Below are positions 1-8,209 of a stretch of 64,000 nucleotides of DNA, one piece after another. The notes beneath the pieces are model-generated. The model did no database searches, was not told the DNA's origin, and saw only the letters and a program-made list of their open reading frames with translations. The first letter of the stretch is position 1, and the number at the start of each line of letters is the position of its first letter. Origin of the DNA: Emergencia timonensis (GTDB lineage Bacteria > Bacillota > Clostridia > Peptostreptococcales > Anaerovoracaceae); assembly GCF_900086585.1 (NCBI RefSeq), contig NZ_FLKM01000008.1:124001-188000 (forward strand), read 5' to 3'. A program made the position numbers and the translations under genes.

Positions 1-16
1 CATCCAAATAGATCAT
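1..16 (-). CDS. start of a gene cut by the left window edge
   Basis: An ATG on the minus strand at position 16 follows a good ribosome binding site (GGGAG, six bases upstream) that lies just after the stop of the flavoprotein gene. Only the first five codons (MIYLD) are inside the window, so the product cannot be identified. It would be the next gene of the same operon. Confidence 0.4.
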
Positions 17-28
17 TCGATTCTCCCT

Positions 29-733
29 TTACTTATCTTTCCACGGCCTGGCGCTGCCTGTAGACCAGCCCTTTTCTTCCCAGTAAACCTTATCCGCAGG
101 ATTGAAGCCGCGTTTCTGCGCGATGCTCATGACCTTGAAGAGGCCTTTCGTCTTCAACGACGGTTTCACGCTCCTTGCTCTGTCTTTGATCTTTGCCGCC
201 AATTGGTCGGTCTTCTTCTCGATCTGCTGCCGTTTCTTTGCCGATACCTCGCTCCACTTGATGGCGTGAACAGCCAGCCCATAGCGATAAATTTTGCCGA
301 TTCCCCAGAAGAAACAGCTGTCGGCAATATCCTTACAGGTCGGCTTCATGCCTGCCCCTGCCGCGGTAGAGATGACAACCGCCTGCTTGCCAAACATCTT
401 CGCCTCAGGCCTGTGGACCATCCATCGGTAACCGTAGTGATCGAGAAATGCCTTCATGGAACCCGTCGCATGGTAAACATAAACCGGAGATGTAAAAATC
501 AGCACGTCAGCTTCATCCATCCGCTCCGTCAGCGGCTTTATCGTCTCGTAGTGGGGACAAAGGCTTTCACCCTCCATAAAGCACCTGGCGCAGCCGCAAC
601 AAAAATGCGGCATATCCCTGGGGAGAAAGATCTCGTCGATTTCCGCAGGCAGCGTCAGCTTCTCCGCCAAAATCTTCCCTATGTGATATGTCGAACCCTT
701 GTGGTTCTGACCGTTGATTAACAATACTTTCAT
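29..733 (-). CDS. flavodoxin-fold NAD(P)H-dependent FMN reductase, iron-sulfur flavoprotein type
   Basis: This 234-residue protein has the flavodoxin-like fold of the NADPH-dependent FMN reductase family: an N-terminal beta strand and phosphate-binding loop (LLINGQNHKGST), the PVYVYHATGSMKAFLD segment that lies over the flavin, and a GKQAVVISTAAGAG strand. Residues 45-59 hold a compact cysteine motif, C-x2-C-x2-C-x7-C, the spacing that binds a 4Fe-4S cluster in archaeal and clostridial iron-sulfur flavoproteins. It is probably a soluble electron-transfer or reductase protein; the substrate is unknown. The ATG at 733 has a strong AGAGGGGG site. The C-terminal 60 residues are basic and lie beyond the core fold. 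Confidence 0.8.
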   Translation of the reverse strand: MKVLLINGQNHKGSTYHIGKILAEKLTLPAEIDEIFLPRDMPHFCCGCARCFMEGESLCPHYETIKPLTERMDEADVLIFTSPVYVYHATGSMKAFLDHYGYRWMVHRPEAKMFGKQAVVISTAAGAGMKPTCKDIADSCFFWGIGKIYRYGLAVHAIKWSEVSAKKRQQIEKKTDQLAAKIKDRARSVKPSLKTKGLFKVMSIAQKRGFNPADKVYWEEKGWSTGSARPWKDK

Positions 734-763
734 CGAAATACCCCCTCTATATCATATGGCGGC

Positions 764-1723
764 CTACGCCATAACACTACACAATATAGGTAAAATCACT
801 GGTACGCCAAAGGTCAGAACAATACCGACAATCAATGCCACCAGTCCCAACTCTCTGCCGACCACTTTTGTTACAGGCACCAGCATGGAATCCATATTCC
901 CGGCAGCTCCGGATGCGATAGGTGCACTTTTACTTACCCGCCCCAAGACAGGCAGAAGAAGTACCGTAAAAAAGTCTCTGAACACGTTAATCATAAACCC
1001 ATAGACACCTGCCTCAGGACCGAAACTAGACAGCATGGTCGCTCCCGTCATACTGTAATAGCCAACACCGCTTGCCGAAATCACAGCATATTTCAACGGC
1101 ATGCCGGTTAGGAACGCTGCAACGGCACCGCCAGCCATGCTGCCGACCCAGACTCCAAGCACCAAATAGATGATCTTAAAACCTACCATTTTGATGTACC
1201 GAAATACGCTCTTGTTCTGTCCCATTCCGATACCGACGCTGGTATAGAGAATCACTAAAGACGTCCAAAGGGCGTAATCGAGAAGGAAAACCTTCGTCTT
1301 TGGCATGAAGAAATAACAGCCAAAAGCGCCCGCCAGGACGCTGACAGGGATCAGAATCAAAATCGGATCGATGCCCTTTTTCTCGTCTGAGTCGACGCTA
1401 AGCCTTGCGCTCCCTTCAGAATCGTCTAATTGCATTTGGCTATATTCCTCTAAAAGAAGAACGGTTTTTTCGATAAGCAGACAGAACAGGACACTGCCGA
1501 CGATGGCACAAAGACAGGTTGCCAGGCAGTTAAACCCGACTGTACCGATTTCGGCAATCACTTCTTCGTCGGTTCCTACGTTTCCGCCAATGGTAATCAT
1601 CAGTATAACCAGGGAAATCGTCGTCACCCAGTCTACCGCTCTATATGCTGCCTGTGGCAGTTTTTGAAATCCGATCAAAAGACCGAGCCCCATACAGGCA
1701 AAGGGCATGATTGTTGCCAGCAT
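764..1723 (-). CDS. LysO-family (YbjE-like) amino-acid exporter
   Basis: This is a 319-residue integral membrane protein with about eight hydrophobic segments. The N-terminal half carries the ITIGGNVGTDEEVIAEIGTVGF segment and the C-terminal half ends in SGVGYYSMTGATMLSSFGPEAGVYGFMINVFRDFF, both typical of the lysine exporter LysO family (Lys_export). In E. coli LysO exports L-lysine and toxic analogues; the substrate here is an inference and could be another basic amino acid. The gap of 30 bases to the flavoprotein gene suggests co-transcription. A perfect 7-bp inverted repeat lies about 145 bases upstream of the start. Confidence 0.75.
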   Translation of the reverse strand: MLATIMPFACMGLGLLIGFQKLPQAAYRAVDWVTTISLVILMITIGGNVGTDEEVIAEIGTVGFNCLATCLCAIVGSVLFCLLIEKTVLLLEEYSQMQLDDSEGSARLSVDSDEKKGIDPILILIPVSVLAGAFGCYFFMPKTKVFLLDYALWTSLVILYTSVGIGMGQNKSVFRYIKMVGFKIIYLVLGVWVGSMAGGAVAAFLTGMPLKYAVISASGVGYYSMTGATMLSSFGPEAGVYGFMINVFRDFFTVLLLPVLGRVSKSAPIASGAAGNMDSMLVPVTKVVGRELGLVALIVGIVLTFGVPVILPILCSVMA

Positions 1724-2198
1724 CAGGTGCCTCCGATTTTTAGTCTAATCCCACTTTTCTTTATCTTACCATATGTGCATCAGTAAAACCATCCCTTTCG
1801 AGGTAAGACAATCCCGCAAATACATCAAGGCACTGTGCCACGATACTTTTGTGCTTTTCTTGAAGGTTTAGGTAGTTTGACCTAAATGTCTACTTATAAA
1901 TCAGCCGGTTATTAGACAAAACTTAGAAAAACCTGCAAAATAAAGGCTTTCAGGTTATTTTTTTCTGATTATCCGGTTTGTCGAGGCTGGAAATGCCCAT
2001 CAAATATAACCGCAGACAAAAAACAAACAGAAACCTTCACCTATAGCGGATTTTGCAACGGGAGTTTTAGGTCAGAAAACCAAAATAATCGCTAAAAGCA
2101 CAAATATATCGTGAGACGGAATCTCTGACCGTGCTGCACATCCATGCACTTAAGAAGGAAGCCGTCAAATATCAGTAAATTTGTTATTATCGTTGTGC
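1724..2198. other. 475-bp intergenic region with an operator-like palindrome and a hairpin
   Basis: I see no gene here. It holds the perfect inverted repeat TTTAGGT-N6-ACCTAAA at 1867-1886. It also holds a hairpin at 1930-1956 (AACCTG/CAGGTT) followed by a T-run on the plus strand. The rest is AT-rich and unremarkable. Confidence 0.5.
1867..1886. promoter_or_regulatory. palindromic operator candidate upstream of the LysO-type gene
   Basis: The sequence is TTTAGGT, six bases, ACCTAAA: a perfect 7-bp inverted repeat. The core TAGGTCAAA(C/T)TACC, read on the minus strand, is repeated almost exactly upstream of the XRE regulator gene at 13626-13642. Both are therefore candidate binding sites of the same DNA-binding protein. 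Confidence 0.4.
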
Positions 2199-2711
2199 TC
2201 ATCCTGTTCCCTCAACATAAAGCTTACACTTTTCTTCTAACAATTTAAAATCACAGCAGCGTTTCTGCAGTGACTCAGGCGGTCTTTTTTCCATCAATTC
2301 ATAAAGCCTCGCCGCTTTCTTCATGATACTTTCGCCGTTCTTCTGGCACCAGCGGTATTGATTCAAAAGAAGGTCCTTGTACTGCCTTTCTGTTACAGTT
2401 GAACAAGGCAGCGTATCAAATCGCAGAGGTCTTACGGCTGATCGAACTACTGGTATCATATTGTTTAAATTGATTGCGCCGTAAGCTCCACCGTTGATTT
2501 TCAAAAAATCGACTTGATTTTTCATATTTTGGTGTTTCTGCTTTGGGCTGGTCAACGGAGCATAATAATCAACATCGTTTATGGAAAGCAGCACGCCCAC
2601 AAAAGGTCGGTGTGTTTTTGCATCATCGATTGCCATGATCCTATTGTCAAACTGCACAAGATAATAATAATATCTTTCATCCAAAGTGTAAAATTCTAAT
2701 TTCTGATGCAT
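2199..2711 (-). CDS. toxN: type III toxin-antitoxin endoribonuclease, ToxN/AbiQ family
   Basis: This 170-residue protein matches the ToxN/AbiQ toxin family in length and landmarks. These are an N-terminal LEFYTLDERYYYYL, then RPFVGVLLSIN, then DYYAPLTSPKQKH with T54, S55 and K57 of the catalytic T-S-P-K motif, then GAINLNNMIPV, and a C-terminal DFKLLEEKCKLY. Such toxins are RNA endonucleases held inactive by a repeated antitoxin RNA encoded just upstream; several abort phage infection. The start at 2711 is chosen because GGAAAGG precedes it and because the longer open frame (to 2915) merely reads through the terminator and RNA repeats. Expression should depend on read-through of the terminator at 2742-2784. 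Confidence 0.9.
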   Translation of the reverse strand: MHQKLEFYTLDERYYYYLVQFDNRIMAIDDAKTHRPFVGVLLSINDVDYYAPLTSPKQKHQNMKNQVDFLKINGGAYGAINLNNMIPVVRSAVRPLRFDTLPCSTVTERQYKDLLLNQYRWCQKNGESIMKKAARLYELMEKRPPESLQKRCCDFKLLEEKCKLYVEGTG

Positions 2712-2736
2712 TTCGCCCCGCCTTTCCTTCACAATA

Positions 2737-2793
2737 AACAAAGAGGAGCCAGCACCGTGATATGACCACTGCACTAGCTCCTCTGGCTTTTTT
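2737..2793 (-). terminator. leaky terminator between antitoxin repeats and toxin
   Basis: On the minus strand AGAGGAGC (2784-2777) pairs with GCTCCTCT (2749-2742) around a 27-base loop. A broken U-tract (TTGTTTATTG) follows. Type III toxin-antitoxin loci carry such a terminator between the RNA antitoxin and the toxin, so that antitoxin is made in excess. It lies 31 bases before the toxin start. Confidence 0.75.
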
Positions 2794-2888
2794 CGCTCCC
2801 ACTTCCGGCTGGGTACACCGCTTTTTTCGCTCCCACTTTCGGCTGGGTACACCGCTTTTTTCGCTCCCACTTTCGGCTGGGTACACCG
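2787..2888 (-). ncRNA. toxI: type III antitoxin RNA: three tandem 34-nt repeats
   Basis: Three directly adjacent 34-bp units lie at 2787-2820, 2821-2854 and 2855-2888. Two are identical and the toxin-proximal one differs by a single base. Read on the minus strand, each starts CGGTGTACCCAGCCG and ends in an A-rich tail GAGCGAAAAAAG. In known ToxI-type antitoxins the toxin itself cuts the repeat precursor in an A-rich site and each unit folds into a pseudoknot that blocks the toxin; 34 nt fits the family range. A strong promoter ends immediately upstream. Confidence 0.85.
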
Positions 2889-2897
2889 CTTTTCTTT

Positions 2898-2926
2898 ATT
2901 ATACGATTTCGCCAAAGAATATGCAA
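2898..2926 (-). promoter_or_regulatory. proximal promoter of the antitoxin RNA
   Basis: On the minus strand TTGCAT (2926-2921) and a consensus TATAAT (2903-2898) are separated by 17 bases. Transcription would start about 2891, at the edge of the first 34-nt repeat. Confidence 0.75.
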
Positions 2927-2952
2927 GGTGTTGCTTGGTTTTCTATATTTCC

Positions 2953-2981
2953 ATTTTATTCCATATTTTGAGTTTTGTCAA
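2953..2981 (-). promoter_or_regulatory. distal promoter of the antitoxin RNA
   Basis: On the minus strand a consensus TTGACA (2981-2976) and TAAAAT (2958-2953) are separated by 17 bases. It lies 55 bases upstream of the proximal promoter, so the repeats may be driven from two starts. Confidence 0.55.
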
Positions 2982-3149
2982 TACAAATTCAGTCTTGCTT
3001 CCGGGGAAAGGCACTTTTGGTTTCAGAACGGTTCCAGCAGACGCAGCATGGGCACTCCCTTTGCATTGTGCGGATTTTTTAGGCGTTATCGGCCTTTTTC
3101 GTGTCGATAGGGGTTAAAAAGCGATTGACAGGCGCCTCTTCCAACAACA

Positions 3150-3180
3150 CAAAAAACAGCGAAACAAAAATGTTTCGCTG
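3150..3180 (-). terminator. asnS terminator
   Basis: A perfect stem CAGCGAAACA/TGTTTCGCTG (3157-3180) is followed on the minus strand by TTTTTTG. It lies 14 bases after the asnS stop. The 170 bases between it and the antitoxin promoters show no gene. Confidence 0.85.
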
Positions 3181-3193
3181 CAATGCTTATTTT

Positions 3194-4588
3194 TTAAAAT
3201 TCTGCTGTTTTTGGCGTTCTTGGGAACGGCAGCACGTCTCTGATATTGCCCATACCTGTAATATATAGGACGATTCTCTCAAGACCCAGTCCGTAGCCTG
3301 CGTGTTTCACTCCGCCGTATTTGCGAAGATCCAAATACCACCAGTAATCTTTCTCATCAAGATCCAATTCTGCCATTCTCTGTGTCAGAACATCCAGTCT
3401 CTCTTCTCTCTGGCTTCCGCCAATGATTTCACCAACACCTGGCACCAGCAAATCGCAGGCTGCCACGGTCTTGTTGTCTTCGTTGAGCCTCATGTAGAAA
3501 GCTTTGATCTCTTTTGGATAATCCGTGACAAAGAGTGGTTTCTTGAAAATCTCTTCTGTCAGATAGCGTTCGTGCTCTGTCTGCAGGTCGATACCCCACT
3601 CAACAGGATACTGGAATTCTTTGCCGGATTTCTTCAGCAGTTCCACCGCCTCCGTGTAAGTCACCCTGCCAAAATCGGAGTTCACAATATTGTCCAGGCG
3701 TTCAAGCAGTCCTTTTTCCATGAACTTGTTGAAAAACTCCATCTCTTCCGGTGCATGCTCCAGAACATAGTTGATGATGTATTTGACCATAGCCTCTGCC
3801 AGCTCCATGTTATCCTCGAGGTCTGCAAAAGCGATTTCCGGCTCAATCATCCAGAACTCAGACGCATGTCTTGCAGTATAGGAGTTCTCGGCTCTGAAAG
3901 TCGGCCCGAAGGTGTACACGTTTCTAAACGCCAGGGCAAAAGTCTCCGCTTCCAGCTGTCCGCTTACGGTCAAGCTAGTTTCCTTGCCGAAGAAGTCTTC
4001 ACCGTAGTCGATCTTGCCCTCTTCTGTTCTCGGCGGATTCTCCATATCCAGGGTGGTGATTCTAAACATCTCTCCAGCGCCTTCACAGTCGCTGCCCGTT
4101 ACGATCGGCGTGTGGACATAGACAAAGTCGTTATCCTGGAAGAACTTGTGAATAGCATAAGATACCAGAGATCTGACTCTGAAGACAGCAGAGAAGGTAT
4201 TGCTCCTCGGTCTCAGGTGTGCGATCTCTCTCATGAACTCCATGGAATGTCTTTTCTTCTGCAGTGGATAATCTGCCGCCGAATCCGCTTCTATGACGAC
4301 CTCCGCAGCTTTGATCTCGAAAGGCTGCTTTGCCTCCGGCGTCAGAGTGACAGTTCCGCGAACCATCAAAGCTGAGGAAATCAGCGCCTTGGCAATCTGG
4401 TCGAAGTTGTCGATTTTGTCAGCTTCATAAACAATCTGAACGGACTTAAAAAAAGTTCCGTCATTAATCTCTATAAATCCAAACTTATTAGAGCTTCTAT
4501 TCGTTCTAACCCAACCTCTGACCACGATCTCTTTGTCAGCGTACTGTGCAGTGTTTCTGTGAAGCTCTCTAAGCTGTATATCTTTCAT
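3194..4588 (-). CDS. asnS: asparaginyl-tRNA synthetase
   Basis: This class IIb aminoacyl-tRNA synthetase has 464 residues, the usual length. It has an N-terminal OB-fold anticodon-binding domain ([22 protein letters not shown]), then the catalytic core with motif 2 ([21 protein letters not shown]) and motif 3 ([27 protein letters not shown]). It charges tRNA-Asn in the cytoplasm. The start at 4588 is preceded by GGAAGG and begins with the family's MKDIQLREL; the longer frame to 4699 has no support. No T-box leader is visible upstream. Confidence 0.97.
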   Translation of the reverse strand: MKDIQLRELHRNTAQYADKEIVVRGWVRTNRSSNKFGFIEINDGTFFKSVQIVYEADKIDNFDQIAKALISSALMVRGTVTLTPEAKQPFEIKAAEVVIEADSAADYPLQKKRHSMEFMREIAHLRPRSNTFSAVFRVRSLVSYAIHKFFQDNDFVYVHTPIVTGSDCEGAGEMFRITTLDMENPPRTEEGKIDYGEDFFGKETSLTVSGQLEAETFALAFRNVYTFGPTFRAENSYTARHASEFWMIEPEIAFADLEDNMELAEAMVKYIINYVLEHAPEEMEFFNKFMEKGLLERLDNIVNSDFGRVTYTEAVELLKKSGKEFQYPVEWGIDLQTEHERYLTEEIFKKPLFVTDYPKEIKAFYMRLNEDNKTVAACDLLVPGVGEIIGGSQREERLDVLTQRMAELDLDEKDYWWYLDLRKYGGVKHAGYGLGLERIVLYITGMGNIRDVLPFPRTPKTAEF

Positions 4589-4771
4589 TCTTTCTACCTT
4601 CCTTTCGTAATAGCTTATTTTTGGCCGGTTTGCATCAGCCCGAAGATTCCGAAAAATCATTAATGAACTTATCATACCATGCCTATTAAAAATGTTCAAG
4701 TGGGGAATTTACCTGTAAAAGGTATTTTGCCCAGTATCGGGTAATTTACCCATCGCTGTCAGCACAAATCC
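4589..4771. other. asnS upstream region
   Basis: No gene is seen. It contains the 13-bp palindrome GGGTAATTTACCC at 4739-4751 and the related segment GGGAATTTACC at 4703-4713, which could be regulatory. I found no T-box signature. Confidence 0.35.
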
Positions 4772-5060
4772 TCAATGTTCTTTGAATTGATACTTGCCTT
4801 TCCCGTGACAGGATATTGGTTCGATGACCTCCGCCTGTAACAGTTTGGAAATCAATTTGGAAGCATCTACGCTTTTCAATTCAAGAAGTTCCATAACAGC
4901 ACTTCTGCCAAAGACTTCATCATAGCCGAACTCCTCAAATGGAAATATATGCGTTAGGCGAAAAGGAAAAGGCTGTTTCAGGGAGAATCTCTGCTATCCA
5001 CGAAGATACCTTGTCCGCTTCTGACTCTTTTAAATATTCCTTGAACGGGTCTTGTTCCAT
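4772..5060 (-). pseudogene. decayed Fic-family gene remnant
   Basis: A good ribosome binding site and ATG at 5060 open a 41-codon frame. It begins MEQDPFKEYLKESE, like the N-terminus of Fic/cell-filamentation proteins, and continues EADKVSSWIAEILPETAFSFSPNAYISI, which resembles the segment just before the Fic core. It then stops at 4935. The following bases, in another frame, encode FGYDEVFGRSAVMELLELKSVDASKLISKLLQAEVIEP, the winged-helix-like C-terminus of such proteins. The catalytic HPFxxGNGR centre is absent. I read this as a gene with large internal deletions. It follows the decayed DUF1016 gene in the same orientation. Confidence 0.6.
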
Positions 5061-5083
5061 ATCTACCACCTTTCTTAACTCAT

Positions 5084-6073
5084 TTATTGTGGACTACTTT
5101 CGCTCTTCTCCTTCTGCTGCAGATAGAACATTGCCTTCTGTGTTTCGATTTCTGCTTTCAGTTCCTCTTTCGTCGGCAAGTATAATTTGTATTTGGACGC
5201 AAAGAGCTGTTCATTGCCATGCATAATAGAATAGCGGGCGATGCCCTCATCAGTATCAGCACACAGAACGATGCCAATAGTGGGGGTGTCTCCTTCGCTC
5301 TGTTTCAACTCATCATACATACGAATATACATATCCATCTGCCCCACATCCTGATGTGATATTTTCTCTGTTTTTAGGTCAATCAGGACAAAGCATTTCA
5401 GTATGTAATTGTAAAACACAAGGTCTATATAGTAATCTTGTTTTTCGGTATGGATGTGCTGCTGTCTCGCTACAAAAGCATATCCTTTTCTGAGTTCCAG
5501 AATAAAATTTTGCAGATTGGAAAGTATACTTTTTTCAAGATCGCTTTCTGTAAAATCGGCGTTCTGTGAAAACCCCAAGTACTCTGCGATCACTGGAATT
5601 TTGATAAATTCCAACTTGTCGTTCTGATACGATGTGGCCAGTTCTTTCATCTCTGTTTCAATAAGCTCCTGCTTCTGAGTCTTCAGCATACGGTAATAAT
5701 ACTGAGATGAAATATTCCGCTGTAAGGTACGAACACTCCAAGTCTGTTCTTTAGCTTCTCTCTCATACCAGTCACGAGCTTTCTTGTCGTTTACCTGCAA
5801 AAGAACACGATAATGCGTCCAAGAAAGATATATTTCAGATTTTCCACTCGGTGAGTGGAAAATCTCAGGGAAGCATTTGTAGAACGCATAAAAACTATAT
5901 AAATTTGTCTTAGTAAAACCCTTCCCATATTTTTCTGTAAGAGTTTTAGACAGTTTTTTGATGACGTTCCCTCAAGGGTTCTATAATTCCGCACATATCT
6001 TTTAACAAATCATCTGTTTTAACAAAATTAGCATAAGACTATTTTGACCATTTTCCTCTAATTTACTCTCCAT
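5084..6073 (-). pseudogene. degenerate PDDEXK nuclease-family gene (DUF1016/YhcG type)
   Basis: From about 5957 to 5084 one frame encodes VIKKLSKTLTEKYGKGFTKTNLY, LSWTHYRVLL, then KARDWYEREAKEQTWSVRTLQRNI and the nuclease part EKQDYYIDLVFYNYILKCFVLIDLKTEK, with D and E/K positions of the PDDEXK fold. This is the DUF1016/YhcG family, linked to restriction- and defence-like loci. The N-terminal part is broken: an ATG with ribosome binding site at 6073 starts MESKLEENGQNS. The reading frame then shifts (YANFVKTDDLLKDMCGIIEP) and about 45 residues that normally follow are missing. A functional C-terminal fragment from an internal start cannot be excluded. Confidence 0.7.
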
Positions 6074-6124
6074 AGCATTTGCCCCTCCGATATCGTTTCC
6101 GTTTTTTGCCGGTTCTATAGCCAA

Positions 6125-6154
6125 AATGGGCAATCCCTTTTGGAACTGCCCATT
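6125..6154 (-). terminator. lysS terminator
   Basis: On the minus strand AATGGGCA pairs with TGCCCATT around a 14-base loop, with TTTT following. It lies about 80 bases after the lysS stop. The stretch 6074-6231 otherwise holds no convincing gene; the 74-codon frame across it lacks a ribosome binding site. Confidence 0.55.
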
Positions 6155-6231
6155 CATATTGTCAATTATGCAATTTTTATCCGCGACACGTATTTCTGTA
6201 TCCGCTCGTGCGGTCGCAGAGTACATCCCGT

Positions 6232-8193
6232 TTAGTACAACTTTGCGCCTGCTGGAATCTGGTCGTCTACAATCAGAAGGTTCAGTCCTTCTTCGCCGTC
6301 ATTCTCGTAGACTGCGGAGATCAGCATGCCGCAGGAGTCGATGCCCATCATCTTTCTAGGCGGGAGATTGGTGATTGCAATTGCAGTCCTTCCAATCAGC
6401 TCTTCCGGCTCGTAATACTCGTGGATGCCGCTTAAGATAATGCGGTCTGTATCGGTTCCATCATCAAGGACAAACTTCAAAAGCTTCTTGCTCTTTGGCA
6501 CAGCTTCACACTCTTTGATCTTTACCGCTCTGAAGTCAGACTTACTGAATGTATCGAAATCGACATCCTCTTCAAATAAAGGTTCCACCTTTACCTTTGA
6601 AAAGTCGATTTCTTCTCTCTTTAATGGAGCCTGTGGTGCGGCTTTCTTTGGGCTGTCGCCTTTCTCTGGTTTCATGGTCGGGAAGAGAATGATGTCTCTG
6701 ATTGACGGTGCATCGGTGATGAGCATGATGACTCTATCGATGCCTACGCCCAGTCCGCCTGTCGGCGGAAGTCCGACTTCCAATGCATTGACAAAGTCCA
6801 TATCCATCGGATGTGCCTCGTCGTCCTCACCGGAATCCAGCTGCGCCTGCTGCGCAGTAAATCTCTCGAACTGATCGATCGGGTCGTTGAGCTCGGAGAA
6901 GGCATTGGCGATTTCCCAGCCGTTGATATATGCTTCGAATCTCCTGGTGATTCTAGGATCTTCTGGATCTCTCTTTGACAGCGGTGAAATTTCAACCGGA
7001 TGGCCTACGATGAATACTGGTCCGTCTAAGTATCCCGGAACGTCTTCGCAGTAATCTTCAAACATCTCAGCGATGATCTTTCCTCTGGTCCACTTATTAG
7101 CATCCTCTGGATCCATGCCGTATTTGATGGCCGCTGCTCTCGCTTCTTCATCTGTGTCAATCTTGCTGAAGTCAATGCCTGTGATCTCCTTTACGGCATC
7201 TGCCATGTTCAGTCTTCTCCAAGGCGGTGTCACGTCAAATTCTTTGCCCTGGTATTTGATAATCGGAGAACCGTTGACAGCCATGGCAGATTTGTACACG
7301 ACCTGCTCCGTTACGTCCATGACGCTTTCCATGTTTCCGTATGCCATGTAGCATTCCATGGAAGTAAATTCAGGATTGTGGTTTCTGTCCATGCCTTCGT
7401 TTCTGAACATCTTGCCCATTTCGTAGACACGATCCAGACCGCCGACAATCAGTCTCTTCAAGTAAAGTTCGTTGGAAATACGCAGCTTCATGTCGATGTC
7501 AAGGGTATTGTGATGGGTATTGAACGGTCTTGCGTTAGCTCCGCCTGCGATGGTGGTCAGAATTGGCGTATCCACTTCCAGGAAGCCGTAGTCCTCTTCC
7601 AATACTCTCTTAATTTCGTGTATGATGACAGATCTCTTGATAAACATCTCCCTTACTTCAGGGTTCATGATCAAATCCGTATACCTCTGTCTGTATCTGA
7701 TGTCTTGGTCCTTCAGTCCATGCCATTTGTTAGGCAGCACCTGCAGCGATTTTGATAAGAGCACCAGCTTCTTTACCTGAATTGAGATTTCTCCAGCCTT
7801 TGTTTTAAATACAATACCTTCAACGCCGACGATATCTCCGATATCGTAAGTCTTGAACCAGTCGTACTCTTCGGAACCAATATCGTCTTTTTTGACCACA
7901 CCCTGGATTCTGCCCTGCTTATCCTGAATGTCGATAAAGGCCATCTTCCCCATTCTTCTGAAAGCCATGATTCTGCCTGCGCAAGAAACTTCCTGGTCTT
8001 CCATCGCGTCAAAGTTATCTTTGATGTCCATGCTGTGGGCAGTCACATCCCAGGTTTCCTGAAGAAACGGATTCCTGCCAGCCTCCTGCAGTTTCTTCAG
8101 CTTTTCTCTTCTAATCTGTCTCTGTTCATTTAACTTTTCTTCCGAAAGTTCTTCTTCCGGTTGCACATTTACATTGTTATCTTGTGTACTCAT
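6232..8193 (-). CDS. lysS: lysyl-tRNA synthetase with C-terminal tRNA-binding domain
   Basis: This class II lysyl-tRNA synthetase has about 653 residues, some 150 longer than the usual bacterial LysS. Residues up to about 500 hold the OB-fold domain and catalytic core, with motif 2 (FRNEGMDRNHNPEFTSMECYMAYG) and motif 3 (GGLGVGIDRVIMLITDAPSIRDIILFP). After a linker (KKAAPQAPLKREEIDFSKV) comes an EMAP-II/Trbp111-like domain: SDFRAVKIKECEAVPKSKKLLKFVLDDG ... MGIDSCGMLISA. That module normally ends bacterial MetRS. It should raise tRNA affinity. The ATG at 8193 has AAGGGTGG before it. It forms an operon with greA, 16 bases upstream. Confidence 0.95.
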   Translation of the reverse strand: MSTQDNNVNVQPEEELSEEKLNEQRQIRREKLKKLQEAGRNPFLQETWDVTAHSMDIKDNFDAMEDQEVSCAGRIMAFRRMGKMAFIDIQDKQGRIQGVVKKDDIGSEEYDWFKTYDIGDIVGVEGIVFKTKAGEISIQVKKLVLLSKSLQVLPNKWHGLKDQDIRYRQRYTDLIMNPEVREMFIKRSVIIHEIKRVLEEDYGFLEVDTPILTTIAGGANARPFNTHHNTLDIDMKLRISNELYLKRLIVGGLDRVYEMGKMFRNEGMDRNHNPEFTSMECYMAYGNMESVMDVTEQVVYKSAMAVNGSPIIKYQGKEFDVTPPWRRLNMADAVKEITGIDFSKIDTDEEARAAAIKYGMDPEDANKWTRGKIIAEMFEDYCEDVPGYLDGPVFIVGHPVEISPLSKRDPEDPRITRRFEAYINGWEIANAFSELNDPIDQFERFTAQQAQLDSGEDDEAHPMDMDFVNALEVGLPPTGGLGVGIDRVIMLITDAPSIRDIILFPTMKPEKGDSPKKAAPQAPLKREEIDFSKVKVEPLFEEDVDFDTFSKSDFRAVKIKECEAVPKSKKLLKFVLDDGTDTDRIILSGIHEYYEPEELIGRTAIAITNLPPRKMMGIDSCGMLISAVYENDGEEGLNLLIVDDQIPAGAKLY

Positions 8194-8209
8194 TTTAACC
8201 ACCCTTATA

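Noticed and set aside
1820..1860. sigma-54-like promoter before the LysO-type gene
   Set aside because: GTGGCACAGTGCCTTGAT has a fair -24 part but TG instead of GC at -12, so it fails the GG-N10-GC rule.
2787..2888. CRISPR-like array
   Set aside because: The three units are directly adjacent without spacers and precede a ToxN-type gene, so an antitoxin RNA explains them.
2712..2915. 68-codon N-terminal extension of the toxin frame
   Set aside because: It translates the RNA repeats and terminator, giving a repetitive peptide. A ribosome binding site and the family's N-terminus support the start at 2711.
3302..4375. 357-codon plus-strand frame
   Set aside because: It lies entirely within asnS on the opposite strand and encodes nothing recognisable.
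4589..4780. T-box leader of asnS
   Set aside because: No conserved T-box sequence and no terminator/antiterminator pair is visible before the start.
6002..6226. 74-codon frame after lysS
   Set aside because: No ribosome binding site; it crosses the lysS terminator and the degenerate start of the DUF1016 pseudogene.
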